Positions 9,221 through 17,767 of a stretch of 17,767 nt of DNA are shown here, piece after piece. The stretch is from assembly GCA_958430865.1 (NCBI GenBank), contig CAUDNR010004275.1:38912-56678 (forward strand). The letters run 5' to 3'. The notes beneath the pieces are model-generated. The model made no database searches and was not told the DNA's origin. It was given only the letters and a program-made list of their open reading frames with translations. Every line of letters begins with the position of its first letter. The stretch's first letter is position 1. Made by a program: the position numbers and the translations under genes. The DNA is from Entrophospora sp. SA101. Its lineage: Eukaryota; Glomeromycota; Glomeromycetes; Entrophosporales; Entrophosporaceae.

Positions 9221-9481
9221 AAATTTGAATTTCCTGCATCTATAATAAATGGATATATTGAGAGCTTCATGTCTTTGAGCAAATCTATAATAAATAGAGT
9301 TGTTAATGAATGAATATATATGGATGATTGAGAAAATAAATTTGAATTTTCCCACATCTATAATAAATAGATATATTGAGAGTTTCTTTATGTCTTTGAG
9401 CAAATCTATAATAAATAAATAGAGTTGTTAATGAATGAATGAATATATATGAATGATTGAGAAAATAAATTTGAATTTTCT
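9221..9481. repeat. Direct tandem duplication, units of 117 and 129 bp
   Basis: Anchored on the word AAATTTGAATTT, copy one starts near 9221, copy two near 9338 and a partial third copy near 9467. Both units share TCTATAATAAATRGATATA, TGTCTTTGAGCAAATC, AGAGTTGTTAATGAATG and ATGATTGAGAAAATAAA. Copy two is 12 bp longer through small internal additions: one more AAAT/AATA step, one more AATG step, and about 3 bp in a CTTT stretch. Short open frames across it are translations of the repeat, not genes. Confidence 0.85.
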
Positions 9482-9489
9482 TACTGTGA

Positions 9490-10080
9490 ATAATTAAATT
9501 AAAACATTATATTAAATACTTAGTAAATAGTTTTATGTGATCCTTTCTTTATTGCTCATATAATACATTTTGTTTAATATGTTCTCGCTTTAGAAGCATT
9601 GTTTCAACCGGTCCTCTGAGTATTTCAAGTATCTCTTAGTACAGTGAGTGCAACAAATAAGCAAGGTAAAATATCAACAGATGGTCTTGATGTTTTAAGT
9701 CAAAAAAAAGAAAAAAAATCAACAAATTTGAACTCCTGGTACATAAATATCTTTAATTTTAGAAAAGGTATATTTTGAGCAAATCAATGGATTAAGAAAA
9801 AAACTTGGTGGATTAAGAAAGTGTGTGTTTAGAAGTATTTATTACAATAATTATAATAGGAATTTTTTTTTTAAAAAAAAACTTTTCAAAGGTACAAAGT
9901 ATCACGTTAACTCATTTGTATGAAACATATATGAATTGATCAACAAAGGGGTTTCCAATTTTTCTAGAATCGATCTCCAAATTTGGAAAGATCCCTGACT
10001 GTATTGTCCATACCCCATATGATGATGATGATGTCATATCTAGAATAGAACCAAAAAAAAATTTAATTTCATGATAATAA
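9490..10080. other. Unresolved region with protein-like frames on both strands
   Basis: Plus strand: an open frame at 9647-9778 contains SATNKQGKISTDGLDVLSQ, and another piece reads FEQINGLRKKLGGLRK (about 9773-9820). Minus strand: 10018-9902 is a complete 38-residue ORF containing GSFQIWRSILEKLETPLL. Further pieces include PSVDILPCLFVALTVLRD (about 9690-9637) and FSKIKDIYVPGVQI. GC is locally higher near 9970-10015. I could not build a consistent splice model on either strand, and each strand's frames partly mirror the other's. A multi-exon gene or relic is possible. Confidence 0.3.
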
Positions 10081-10105
10081 GGAAAAATAATAAATAATAA
10101 TAATA

Positions 10106-12187
10106 ATGTATTTTTTAAGAAATCAAAGGAGTTGGTACATTAGTAATAATATATTTACTAAACAATTATCATCATTATCATCATCACTATCATTATCATC
10201 ATCGTCGCACGTTTCATTAAAGAAGAAGAATGCATCACAAGTTTTTGTTATATGTTTACAAGTTGCTAAATTTCATGGACATTCTTTTTTAACTAATTGG
10301 TGTGCATTTTTTAAAACATTTAAATATTTATTCATTATTATACTTTACACATTTTCAAATAATCATACCGTTTTCTAAATCTAATTACAATATAATTTAG
10401 TACGAAGAAAGGTTTTACTTTTAATAATAATCGTTTTTTTGAAAGTTACAAAAAATTTGAAAATGTTTTATACAGATGCTATGCTTCAAAACGTAAGTAA
10501 AGATTTCTTGATCAAAATTTCTTAATCAATCAACCAAATCAACCAACAATAATTACAAATATAAATTATATAGAATATCCAACTCATACCATAATTTCAA
10601 TGCCTGCTTTATCCCCTACAATGACTATGGGTAGTCTGGGAACATGGCAAAAAAACATTGGCGATGAAATAACTCCGGGTGATGTATTAGTAGAAATTGA
10701 GACTGATAAAGCTCAAATGGATTTTGAATGCCAAGAAGAAGGCTACCTGGCTAAAATCCTCGTGGAATCTGGTACAAAAGAAGTTAATGTTGGAAAAGTA
10801 TGCTATGCCATATTTATTTATTTATTTTATTTTAAAGTTTTTTAGAAACAATATTTTAATTTTTTAATTTTGGGTGAAAAAAAATTTGTATAGCCAATTG
10901 CTGTATTAGCAGAAAGTAAAGATAGTATTGAGGAATTTGCTGATTTTGCTGTTGAAGAAGCAGGTGCAACACCACCATCACCTAAAGCAGAAGAAACAGA
11001 AGAAATTAAGCCAGAAACACCATCGCCATCAACAAGTCAACCATCATCATCACCACCGCCTTCTTCTGAAAGAATTTTTGCTAGTCCTGTAGCTCGTAGA
11101 TTAGCCGTTGAACGTAATATTTCGCTTGATCAAGTTACTGGTACTGGACCAAAAAATCGTATTACTAAATCTGATGTTGAAAACTACATAGCATCAGGTG
11201 GTGCTGCTAAACAACAACAACCAACTACTAAACAACCTTCTTCACGACAAACAAAAATCTCAACAGCTACACCAACAGTAGCTGCTTATAAAGATATTCC
11301 TTTATCCAATGTACGTAAAGTTATTGCAACTCGTCTATCCGAATCAAAGCAGGCGATTCCACATTACTACTTAACTGTGGAGGTTGAAGTTGATGAGGTT
11401 TTGAAATTACGCGAGACATTGAATAGTCAAAGTAATGGTAGATATAAATTGTCGGTTAATGATTTTATTATTAAAGCTGCCGCATCTGCACTAATGGTTG
11501 TTCCTGAGGTTAATAGTGCTTGGTATAATGATTTTATCAGACAGTAAGTAGGCCTTTAAATTACTACTAGTGGAATTAAGAAATTAAAGATTAAAATTTA
11601 TTGATTAATTTATTTAATTATAATTTTTTATCGTAATTATCGTCATCCCCATGATGTAGATATCAAAGTGCTGATGTTTCTGTGGCAACAGCAACACCTA
11701 CAGGATTACTCACACCTATTGTAAGAAATGCTCAATCATTAGGATTAGCATCTATATCAAATCAAGTTAAAGAATTGGCTGGCCGTGCAAGAGAAGGAAA
11801 ATTAGCACCAGAAGAATATCAGGTATTTGATTGATTAACACCACGCCACTCATACCATAATATAATAATATTCAATTCACACCCGTGCTCTCATTATTTT
11901 TTCCTTAGGGTGGAAGTTTTACAATTTCAAATCTTGGAATGTATGGTATAAAATCGTTCACAGCAATAATCAATCCACCACAGTCATGCATTTTAGCAAT
12001 AGGATCTGCAGAGAAAAAACTTATCCTAGATTCATCGTCTTCTAACACTGGAGGAGAATATCGAGTTGTTAATACATTACATGCTACACTTTCATGTGAT
12101 CACAGAGTGGTGGATGGTGCTGTTGGTGCGCAATGGCTTAAAGAATGGAGATCTTATATAGAGAATCCCTATAAGTTGCTTTTGTAA
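10106..12187 (+). CDS. LAT1: Dihydrolipoamide acetyltransferase, E2 of pyruvate dehydrogenase complex (mitochondrial), six exons
   Basis: This is the E2 core of the mitochondrial pyruvate dehydrogenase complex, which moves the acetyl group from lipoamide to CoA. Exons: 10106-10299, 10401-10492, 10574-10797, 10894-11543, 11660-11822 and 11909-12187, giving about 533 aa. Introns are 81-116 bp, all GT-AG. Residues 1 to about 95 form a Ser/Lys/Arg-containing presequence ending RCYASKQYP. A single lipoyl domain (about 99-175) has MPALSPTM and the lipoylated Lys 141 in ETDKAQM. An acidic then Pro/Ser-rich linker follows. The E1/E3-binding domain (about 230-268) starts [10 protein letters not shown]. 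The catalytic domain ends with DHRVVDG (His about 506, Asp about 510). Everything from exon 3 on is secure. The exon 1 donor (GTGTGC) is the weak point, chosen because it is in the correct phase. It faces the minus-strand gene ending at 12531. Confidence 0.93.
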
Positions 12188-12530
12188 TGCTAAAAATTTT
12201 CATGTTGGCAAACAAAAATTATAAAGCGACGTGGTAATTGTTTCAAAACATCAGACAGTCCAAAAAAATAAATTAATAATTATTTGATATCATTATTATA
12301 ACATTCATTATTTTTTTTTTTAATAATTAATTAATTAAATCAGATAAATTATCATAAAATATTATTAGATATTTATGTAATCCGAAGAAGATAATAAAAA
12401 TGAACTGGAAAGTTCGTCATAATATGATTTTACTGAAAGATTTTCAAAATATAAGCAATATTAATGTTACTTTATTTGTGTGTAAGCAATAATCTAAACA
12501 AATTTCCCATAATAATAACAATAATACATA
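12188..12530. terminator. Shared 3' region between two convergent genes
   Basis: These 343 bases separate the E2 stop codon from the stop codon of the minus-strand CBM48 gene. A plus-strand AATAAA at 12267-12272 lies 80 bases after the E2 stop and is a plausible polyadenylation signal. T- and A-rich tracts at about 12310-12345 could serve both strands. No gene is seen. Confidence 0.5.
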
Positions 12531-14503
12531 TTAGAGACTATCAACAACAATTTTCCAACCATCTAATATTTTTTCAAATTTATGTAAAATAATTCGTTTT
12601 TCGCCATCTTGTAATCTTATTGAATGATTAAGCTATATGTATGCATGCATTATATATAATACACAAACAAACATAGTTAGCATTATTATAAAGTTAGTAA
12701 TATAATAATACATCTCTTGCCCACAAAAAAAAACGATTTAATTACCAATTGTTGCTTGTAAGCTTTTAATTTTTGACCGCGTTTTTTATCTTTTCCTTTT
12801 GGTGCTTCGGAAATATGAAGTTTGGAATCAATCTCGTATATTAATTGACGTGTTTCTAATTCACCTTGAAGTTCTTTATAAATTAAAGCTGCGTGCGATT
12901 GCAAATTACTCGATTGACGAATATCATCATTGTAAACGACGTCATTTGCAGAAACTATCAATCCTTCTTCTCCAATTAGGGAATAAGGGTAAGAAATAAT
13001 ATCATTATTATCGTTATTATTGTTATTGTTATTATCATTAGTTGATAAAACAATCGTATTATTTTCGTTTCCTAATTCATCAAAGTCGGTTGGAACTTCA
13101 GGATCCAATTTCCATTGGTTATCAACAATATATTTATAGAAGTACTTTCTTCCTATTTCAAGATCAATTGAAACTTCATAAACTCCAAGTTGATTTCTTT
13201 TCATTGGAATGAGTTGCCAGTTTTTGTATCTGGGACCAAAAGTTCCTGTAATAGAAACATCATTTCCATAATCACAGTTCCATTGAAACGTGTGATTTAT
13301 AGTATTATTTGGCCTAGTATCATTATTGTTGATAGCGCGAGTTGTTGGATCATTAGGATTAATAATTTCAATGCCATCAATAGCCAATTTTTCAGGATAA
13401 TTATCATTGTGATTAAAGCCAAGAACCTCATCATTCACATTCCTTGTGATGCTGAAATCAGCGAATTCTTCTTTAGGTAGATTATTATTATTATTATTAG
13501 TCAATACTAATTCTCTCCCCACTCCTATACCTGCACCTTCTTCTTCTACTTGTCTTTCTCTTTCTATCTTTTCGTTTCCTCCATCTCCATCTTCTAGTTC
13601 ACTCTGATCTGCCACTTCCCCACCTCCTTCTTCGCCTAAATTTGTAGATTCAGTGTTGTTGGATGAAGAAACTGAATCGCACTCGATTTGCGAATCATTA
13701 ATCGTTACTATTACATTTGCAGAGTTGTATGGTTCAATTTCTTCGATTTGTGTTAAATGATTTTTTATTGGAGTTGTTTCATTTTCAGTTACATTATTAT
13801 TCATATAATCATCATTGACATCATCCTCATTATTATTTCTTGTAATTGATGAAACTTCTCCAAATTCTTCGTTAACTTCATCAGCCCATGAAATGCTCTT
13901 TATCTTTTTGTTTTCAACTTCCTTGATAGTTATATCTTCCAGATTTATTTGTTTTACGTTGTCATTAATATTTTCTATTTCCTTTTCTTCTTGTTTAAAT
14001 ATTTTGTCCTTATCAACCTTTGGTTTTTTATTTTTTTCGAGCAATGAAGCTTGAATTTTCCATGAATTTTGTTTTTTCTTTATTCTAAAATTACGTTGCA
14101 GCAGGACTTTAGGAACGTCACCAGTCTTCCATTCACGATTTATGATTTTCTTCAAATCAAAATTCCCCCATTCATCTTTTATCACCATAATCCAATGAGT
14201 TAATAGATCAGCTTTATGAACATTTTTCTTATTAAGGCTAATTATATAATCGTATTGATCACATACGGATTTGGCTTTATTAATAGTAGTGATAAATTTG
14301 GATAAAAAAACCCCGGGTTCATCATTGTCATTGTCATTATGATTGTTTTTATTGTTATTGATAAATTCAAGTAACTTGGTTTCTAAACGTTTTACAAATA
14401 TTCTAATTGCAATGTTTAAAGGAACTAAAGTCGCATTTTTTGGATCCACGTTATAAATATTAGGTTTTATAATTGGTGGTGGGGCAGAAGCAAGAAATTC
14501 CAT
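12531..14503 (-). CDS. CBM48 (AMPK-type glycogen-binding) protein with candidate PP1-docking motif, two exons, 619 aa
   Basis: Exon 1 is 14503-12746. A 113-bp intron (GTAATT...ATATAG, phase 0) leads to exon 2 at 12632-12531. An in-frame TAA two codons before the ATG fixes the start. Residues 1 to about 160 form a helical region I do not recognise (FLSKFITTINKA, WGNFDLKKIINREW). Residues 160-400 are charged and low complexity, with KSISW at 202-206 fitting the [RK]x[VI]x[FW] docking motif for protein phosphatase 1. CBM48 spans about 404-487. Glycogen contacts known from AMPK beta appear conserved: Trp 429, Lys 457, Trp 464, Leu 477 and Asn 481. A charged helical tail (about 536-619) crosses the splice and ends KFEKILDGWKIVVDSL. 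There is no kinase-complex C-terminal domain as in AMPK beta. I infer a glycogen- or starch-targeting scaffold, perhaps for PP1. Confidence 0.85.
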
Positions 14504-15375
14504 AATTTAATATTTGTGAGAGAGAAAAAGGTTTGATTTGAATTTATTACTATGATTATCATTAATTAATTCTCTAGAGTTAAATAAACATTCATAGTTT
14601 TTGGTCAAAAAAAAAAAAAATTTATGACGACAATATTATTTATTATCATCATAATAAGAAAATCATTACAAATGATTTTCGCATCAATCAATCAATATTA
14701 ATATTAATATTAATCAAACTTGTTTATTTACGTAAATGATTTCTAAAATCACGAAAAAAAATAATGTCACATTATTTTATTAGAATAATTTATTTGCTGC
14801 CTAAATTTAAGTTGATCTGTGAATCGATTAAAATCCTCGACATTTCAATATTGATAATATTAGAGTGGTGAAAGTTATGAGTAATATTTATTTACGAAAG
14901 TAGGGTAGCAAGAGGCAGAATCCTAAATATCAATATACCTTGAAAATAATAGCTTGTAAATAAAATTATCTCAAAACTTTGGCTCGAAACTTCGCAGATT
15001 CTTTCGCAGATTTCTCAATGATCCGAGGCTATTCTATTTCAAGTCAAACAAATGAACAAAATTTGTCATTTTCAATTGATCTTCTTTATAATTTCTTTAA
15101 TTTAAAATGAGCACGATCTGGATTTCCCCAACAAAAAAAGAATGCCAAGCAATTATTTTATTGTTGTATTACTACTATTACTATGATCATAAAAATTATG
15201 ACCAAATTTCGGTGATATAATATAGCTCATACTAATTTTATATATAAACTCCAAAAACTTTCGGTCGTTAAAAAAGGAAATAAATTGTCCTTTGAATTTG
15301 AGATACATATTCTTGTAAAAAAAATAAAAATAAGAATTTCTAATTTAAAAAATCGATTTCTTATAATATACAAGA
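14504..15375. promoter_or_regulatory. Divergent intergenic region with a TATA-like element
   Basis: This separates the minus-strand CBM48 gene from the plus-strand ABC relic and should hold both promoters. TATATAAA at 15241-15248 lies 128 bases before the ABC ATG and is a reasonable TATA box for it. A repeated ATTAAT run (about 14696-14713) and A/T homopolymers are the other visible structure. No coding frame is convincing. Confidence 0.45.
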
Positions 15376-15960
15376 ATGTCTAACACACAATCAGTTACAT
15401 TAAAAATCGATGATAATAATAATGATAACAATAATAATGATAACAATAATAATGATAATAATAATGACAATAGATTACTGAATTCAGAAGCTGAAAATGC
15501 TTTAAAGTCTCAAGTTAATATCGACGAACATAAACCATCTTATTGGAAATTATATTCTTTTGCCAGTAGAAAAGATTGGTGTATAATGATTTTCGGTTTA
15601 ATATTTTCTGCTATTACTGGTGCTGCTGCGGTAAATATTTGCAATTTTTTAAAAAAATATTTTACATAATACATCAAAAGCCACTACTTCTAGTGATACT
15701 TTTATCAATTTATTCAATATGTTCTGGAAGCGTATTAATGAAGAAACATCATTATTAAACTTGTCAGAAAAGTAGACAATGAATTATAATTTACATACAA
15801 TGTGATATTTTTAGTGATGGGTGTTTGACCGTATCATTTTTTGTAAATTTTTATATTTAAATATTATTGAAGCAACTAATCAATTTAAGTTATCTTTTGC
15901 ATATTAGAATTCAAAAAATAGGGTTTTTTATAAAACATTCTTTTTTACCTTGATTATAAT
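15376..15960 (+). pseudogene. Decayed 5' end of an ABC exporter (ABCB/MDR-like)
   Basis: An intact N-terminus with an Asn/Asp-rich tract (residues about 12-32, from GAT/AAT repeats) leads to SYWKLYSFASRKDW and the first membrane helix IMIFGLIFSAITGAAA. This is the usual start of fungal MDR/Ste6-type full ABC transporters. After AVNI the frame breaks. The next pieces lie in other frames: TSSDTFINLFNMFWKRINEE (15675-15734), then KVDNEL and YNVIFLVMGV (15770-15831), then TVSFFVNFYI, then RIQKIGFFIKHSFLP (15908-15952), which may match the segment after helix 2. TAG, TAA and TGA codons separate them. Nothing of the nucleotide-binding domains (Walker A, signature, Walker B) follows, so it is truncated and non-functional. 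A start with an intact promoter and a short peptide product remains possible. Confidence 0.7.
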
Positions 15961-16681
15961 ATCAATTGTTATTAAAAGTATGTTTAGTTAATAAACAATG
16001 ATTTTTCATATATAATAATTAATATATTTTATAATGAACTTTTTTTAACAAAATGGATTTTTGATTATACATGAAGAACCATTCCGACTTTTTTTATATT
16101 TTTGATAGTAATGGTAATAGTCGAAATATTTGAATACTTTTGGATAGTAATACACCGTGAGCATGCTAATTCCTTGATTTAACGGATTTCTCGATACAAT
16201 AACAACTGATTTTTTTAATTTCCCAAACTATCCGTAATAACAGCCTATTTTATCGGTAAAAAATAATTTCAACTTTGATAAAGTTTCAAAATATCTCAGA
16301 TCAAGCGGAGTTGATGTGAATGTCTGTCTGTTTGATTATATTACCGTTGCACCATCAATCTCAGTTTAAACAAGTATATTTATAAACAAAAAAGTATGTT
16401 TTAGGCAATGATGTCAGCTGGCAGAGAAAAAATTGGCTAAACTGGACGAGTCCAACGTATAACTTGAATATCGTCTTAGCAATGACCATGACACAGTCCA
16501 AATTACGGCATGTTGTCAGTTCCAATTTTTAATTACATCAAAAGTCACGTGAGTGAGTCAAGTGATTAACATTTTTCAATCATAATTATCCAAGTCTGAA
16601 GTGATTATTTAAAATTTTGTCATCCTTTCCTAGAACGATTGTTAAGGTTGTTATTGTACTTCCAACCACAAAAAAAAAAAA
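15961..16681. other. AT-rich intergenic DNA; CACGTG and TGAGTCA sites
   Basis: No coding frame is supported. CACGTG (16546-16551) and TGAGTCA (16554-16560) lie two bases apart. They match the palindromic E-box and the AP-1/Gcn4-type site of fungal bZIP factors, but no gene start lies close by. Less AT-rich pieces at about 16295-16345 and 16405-16520 could be relics of a repeat element. Confidence 0.4.
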
Positions 16682-16759
16682 ATGCTCGGTAGTCAGTCAT
16701 CAGATGGTGACTCGACTAATATTTTACCAAAAAATCATCGTCCCTGTTACTTTATTTAG
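16682..16759 (+). CDS. Possible 25-residue ORF or first exon, unrecognised
   Basis: After an A-run, an ATG opens 25 codons to TAG 16757-16759. The residues begin MLGSQSSDGDSTN and end with HRPCYFI. The composition (Ser, Asp, Gly) differs from random translation of the AT-rich flanks. No plausible splice donor extends it, so it may be a short upstream frame of the gene at 17303, or chance. Confidence 0.2.
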   Translation: MLGSQSSDGDSTNILPKNHRPCYFI

Positions 16760-17302
16760 AAACGTCATTTAATAATTGAAATTACTATATTTAATACTTT
16801 ATTTATAATAGTTATACTTTAAAAAATTTCAAACTTATATTTCAATTTTATTCCAAGAAGAAATTAAAGAAAGAGAAATAATAAAAATTTAAAGAAAAGC
16901 TACCCACACCACATTATCAATAAATTAATCTTCGTATTAATTTGAATTTGAATTACATGTCTCCATACTTCTGTCATTATTTTAGTCAACCTAGGAATTA
17001 TCGAAGAGAGAAGAAAATCCATCCATCCTGAGTAAGTCATAACTGATATAAAGAATTGACGCAACTGGCAAAGCTTAAGAGATTAATATATTCGAGATCA
17101 AAGAACAATAAGTAAAGAGATAATCTAAACTATAATAGAGAATAAAATAATATACACACTTGTTATACGAGTCAAAACTTACTGCATAATTGGCAACGAT
17201 ACGTCTATTAATATTTTAAATATACAATAACTCTGTTGTTATAAGAAAAATATTTATAATAAAAATCTACCGATTAAAGAAAACTTTCTACACTATGTCA
17301 CA
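16760..17302. promoter_or_regulatory. Upstream region of the 57-aa gene
   Basis: AT-rich with many AATAAA/TAAT words; no coding frame is supported. TATTTATAATA at about 17249-17259 is about 45 bases before the ATG and could act as a TATA-like element, but the composition makes this weak evidence. Confidence 0.3.
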
Positions 17303-17561
17303 ATGACAAAACACCATTGTCCCATATGCAAAGCAACTCCTCGTACACCATATTGTAAAAAACATCAAATCGTTTGTAGAATACATCGGAAAATTCATCT
17401 GAAAAAGGAGGAATGTCGGGTTTGCAAGAGAATAAGTATTTATTACTTTACAATTTGAAATCTAATTAAAAGTATTATTAATAATTGACTATTATCTCAT
17501 CCTCTTTAAAAAATTTGTAGAAAGGCTAAAAGAAAACTCGTTGCCATATTTACTAATTTAA
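17303..17561 (+). CDS. 57-aa Cys/His-rich RING-like mini-protein, two exons
   Basis: Exon 1 is 17303-17435. An 85-bp intron (GTATTT...TTTGTAG, with TTGAC as a possible branch site) leads to exon 2 at 17521-17561. The ATG is the first in this frame; a nearer upstream ATG (17295) closes after three codons. The protein has C6-x2-C9, C18-x2-H21, C25-x2-H28 and C38-x2-C41, plus H32, then a basic tail (KRIKRLKEN). Eight ligands at these spacings fit a cross-brace with two zinc ions: C6, C9, C25, H28 and C18, H21, C38, C41. The order resembles a RING finger with His at the sixth ligand and unusually short loops. If real, it is a stand-alone domain with no other part. No named family is recognised. 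RING-type E3 activity is only a possibility; a purely structural or nucleic-acid-binding zinc domain is equally likely given the high Lys/Arg/His content. Confidence 0.55.
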
Positions 17562-17583
17562 TATTAACAGTCATGCTTGACTA

Positions 17584-17668
17584 GTGCATGAAATTCAGTG
17601 CGAAGGATTGTGTTACATAATAACAATCCCTCCTCGCACTACACGTAAATTTCATACATTGCATGCAC
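17584..17668. repeat. Imperfect 85-bp hairpin just after the 57-aa gene
   Basis: The left arm has GTGCATG, ATGAAATT, AGTGCGA and GGATTGTGTTA in order. The right arm carries their complements: TAACAATCC, TCGCACT, AATTTCAT and GCATGCAC. A CATAA loop sits at the centre (about 17615-17619). Small bulges and one larger asymmetric insertion interrupt the stem. It starts 23 bases after the stop codon, so it would lie in the 3' UTR if the transcript extends that far. A small palindromic repeat element or an RNA structural element are both possible. Confidence 0.7.
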
Positions 17669-17767
17669 ATAATTATCTAATATTAAAATAAATTAATTAA
17701 TAACATACCTACATATATGTATGTATTTTGCACACACGTTTTAATATTTTTATAAAAATATGTCTTA

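Noticed and set aside
9161..9403. Minus-strand 80-codon frame over the tandem duplication
   Set aside because: It is a translation of the two repeat copies, seen as duplicated peptide pieces, without family features.
9096..10016. ATTGTCCATACCCC present on the minus strand near 9096-9109 and on the plus strand at 10003-10016
   Set aside because: Similarity stops exactly at these 14 bases on both sides and the reading frames do not correspond, so I treat it as chance.
13190..14054. Plus-strand frames of 79-96 codons opposite the CBM48 gene
   Set aside because: They are antisense shadows of a clearly coding exon with a recognised domain on the other strand.
16405..16520. Less AT-rich stretch considered as a tRNA or other RNA gene
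   Set aside because: No cloverleaf arms, A/B box pattern or terminal pairing could be found; only a short TGGAC/GTCCA pairing is present.

Overview
The window is AT-rich nuclear DNA of a eukaryote. Its genes have short GT-AG introns (about 65-115 bp), Asn/Ser-rich low-complexity stretches and triplet microsatellites. The proteins look fungal: a mitochondrial PDH E2 with one lipoyl domain, a Hal/Sat4-type kinase, and a decayed copy of a kinase family with an HSGNIL catalytic loop. I infer an early-diverging fungus, most likely an arbuscular mycorrhizal (Glomeromycotina, Rhizophagus-like) genome. That placement rests on style and recognised families, not on a marker gene.

Layout. Positions 1-6400 are repeat-rich and appear to hold no intact gene. 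They contain the end of a Tc1/mariner-like element (1-75), a deleted kinase fragment (about 341-530, minus), a 19-bp tandem repeat block with a palindrome (911-1080), and a hexamer microsatellite. A decayed hAT transposon follows (about 1503-4230); its transposase remnant is at 1804-3468, and a 540-bp Tc1/mariner-type MITE flanked by TA sits between that remnant and the element's right end (3535-4074). The rest is largely featureless AT-rich DNA with (ATT)n tracts.

Positions 6400-17767 hold the genes. On the minus strand is a two-exon Hal/Sat4-like Ser/Thr kinase (6408-8214). A poorly resolved stretch follows (8215-10080), with a possible M1-aminopeptidase C-terminal fragment, a possible minus-strand terminal exon and a 117/129-bp tandem duplication. 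Next is a six-exon dihydrolipoamide acetyltransferase of the pyruvate dehydrogenase complex (10106-12187, plus). It is convergent with a two-exon minus-strand gene (12531-14503) that combines a CBM48 glycogen-binding domain with a candidate PP1-docking motif. Divergent from that gene is the decayed 5' end of an ABC exporter (15376 to about 15960). Last is a two-exon gene for a 57-residue Cys/His-rich protein with RING-like metal-ligand spacing (17303-17561), followed directly by an imperfect hairpin.

The genes do not form one pathway. Carbon metabolism is the only loose common theme: PDH E2, and a putative glycogen-targeting phosphatase subunit beside it. The least described items are the CBM48 plus KSISW protein and the 57-residue protein. 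All splice models were read by eye from GT/AG sites and frame continuity.
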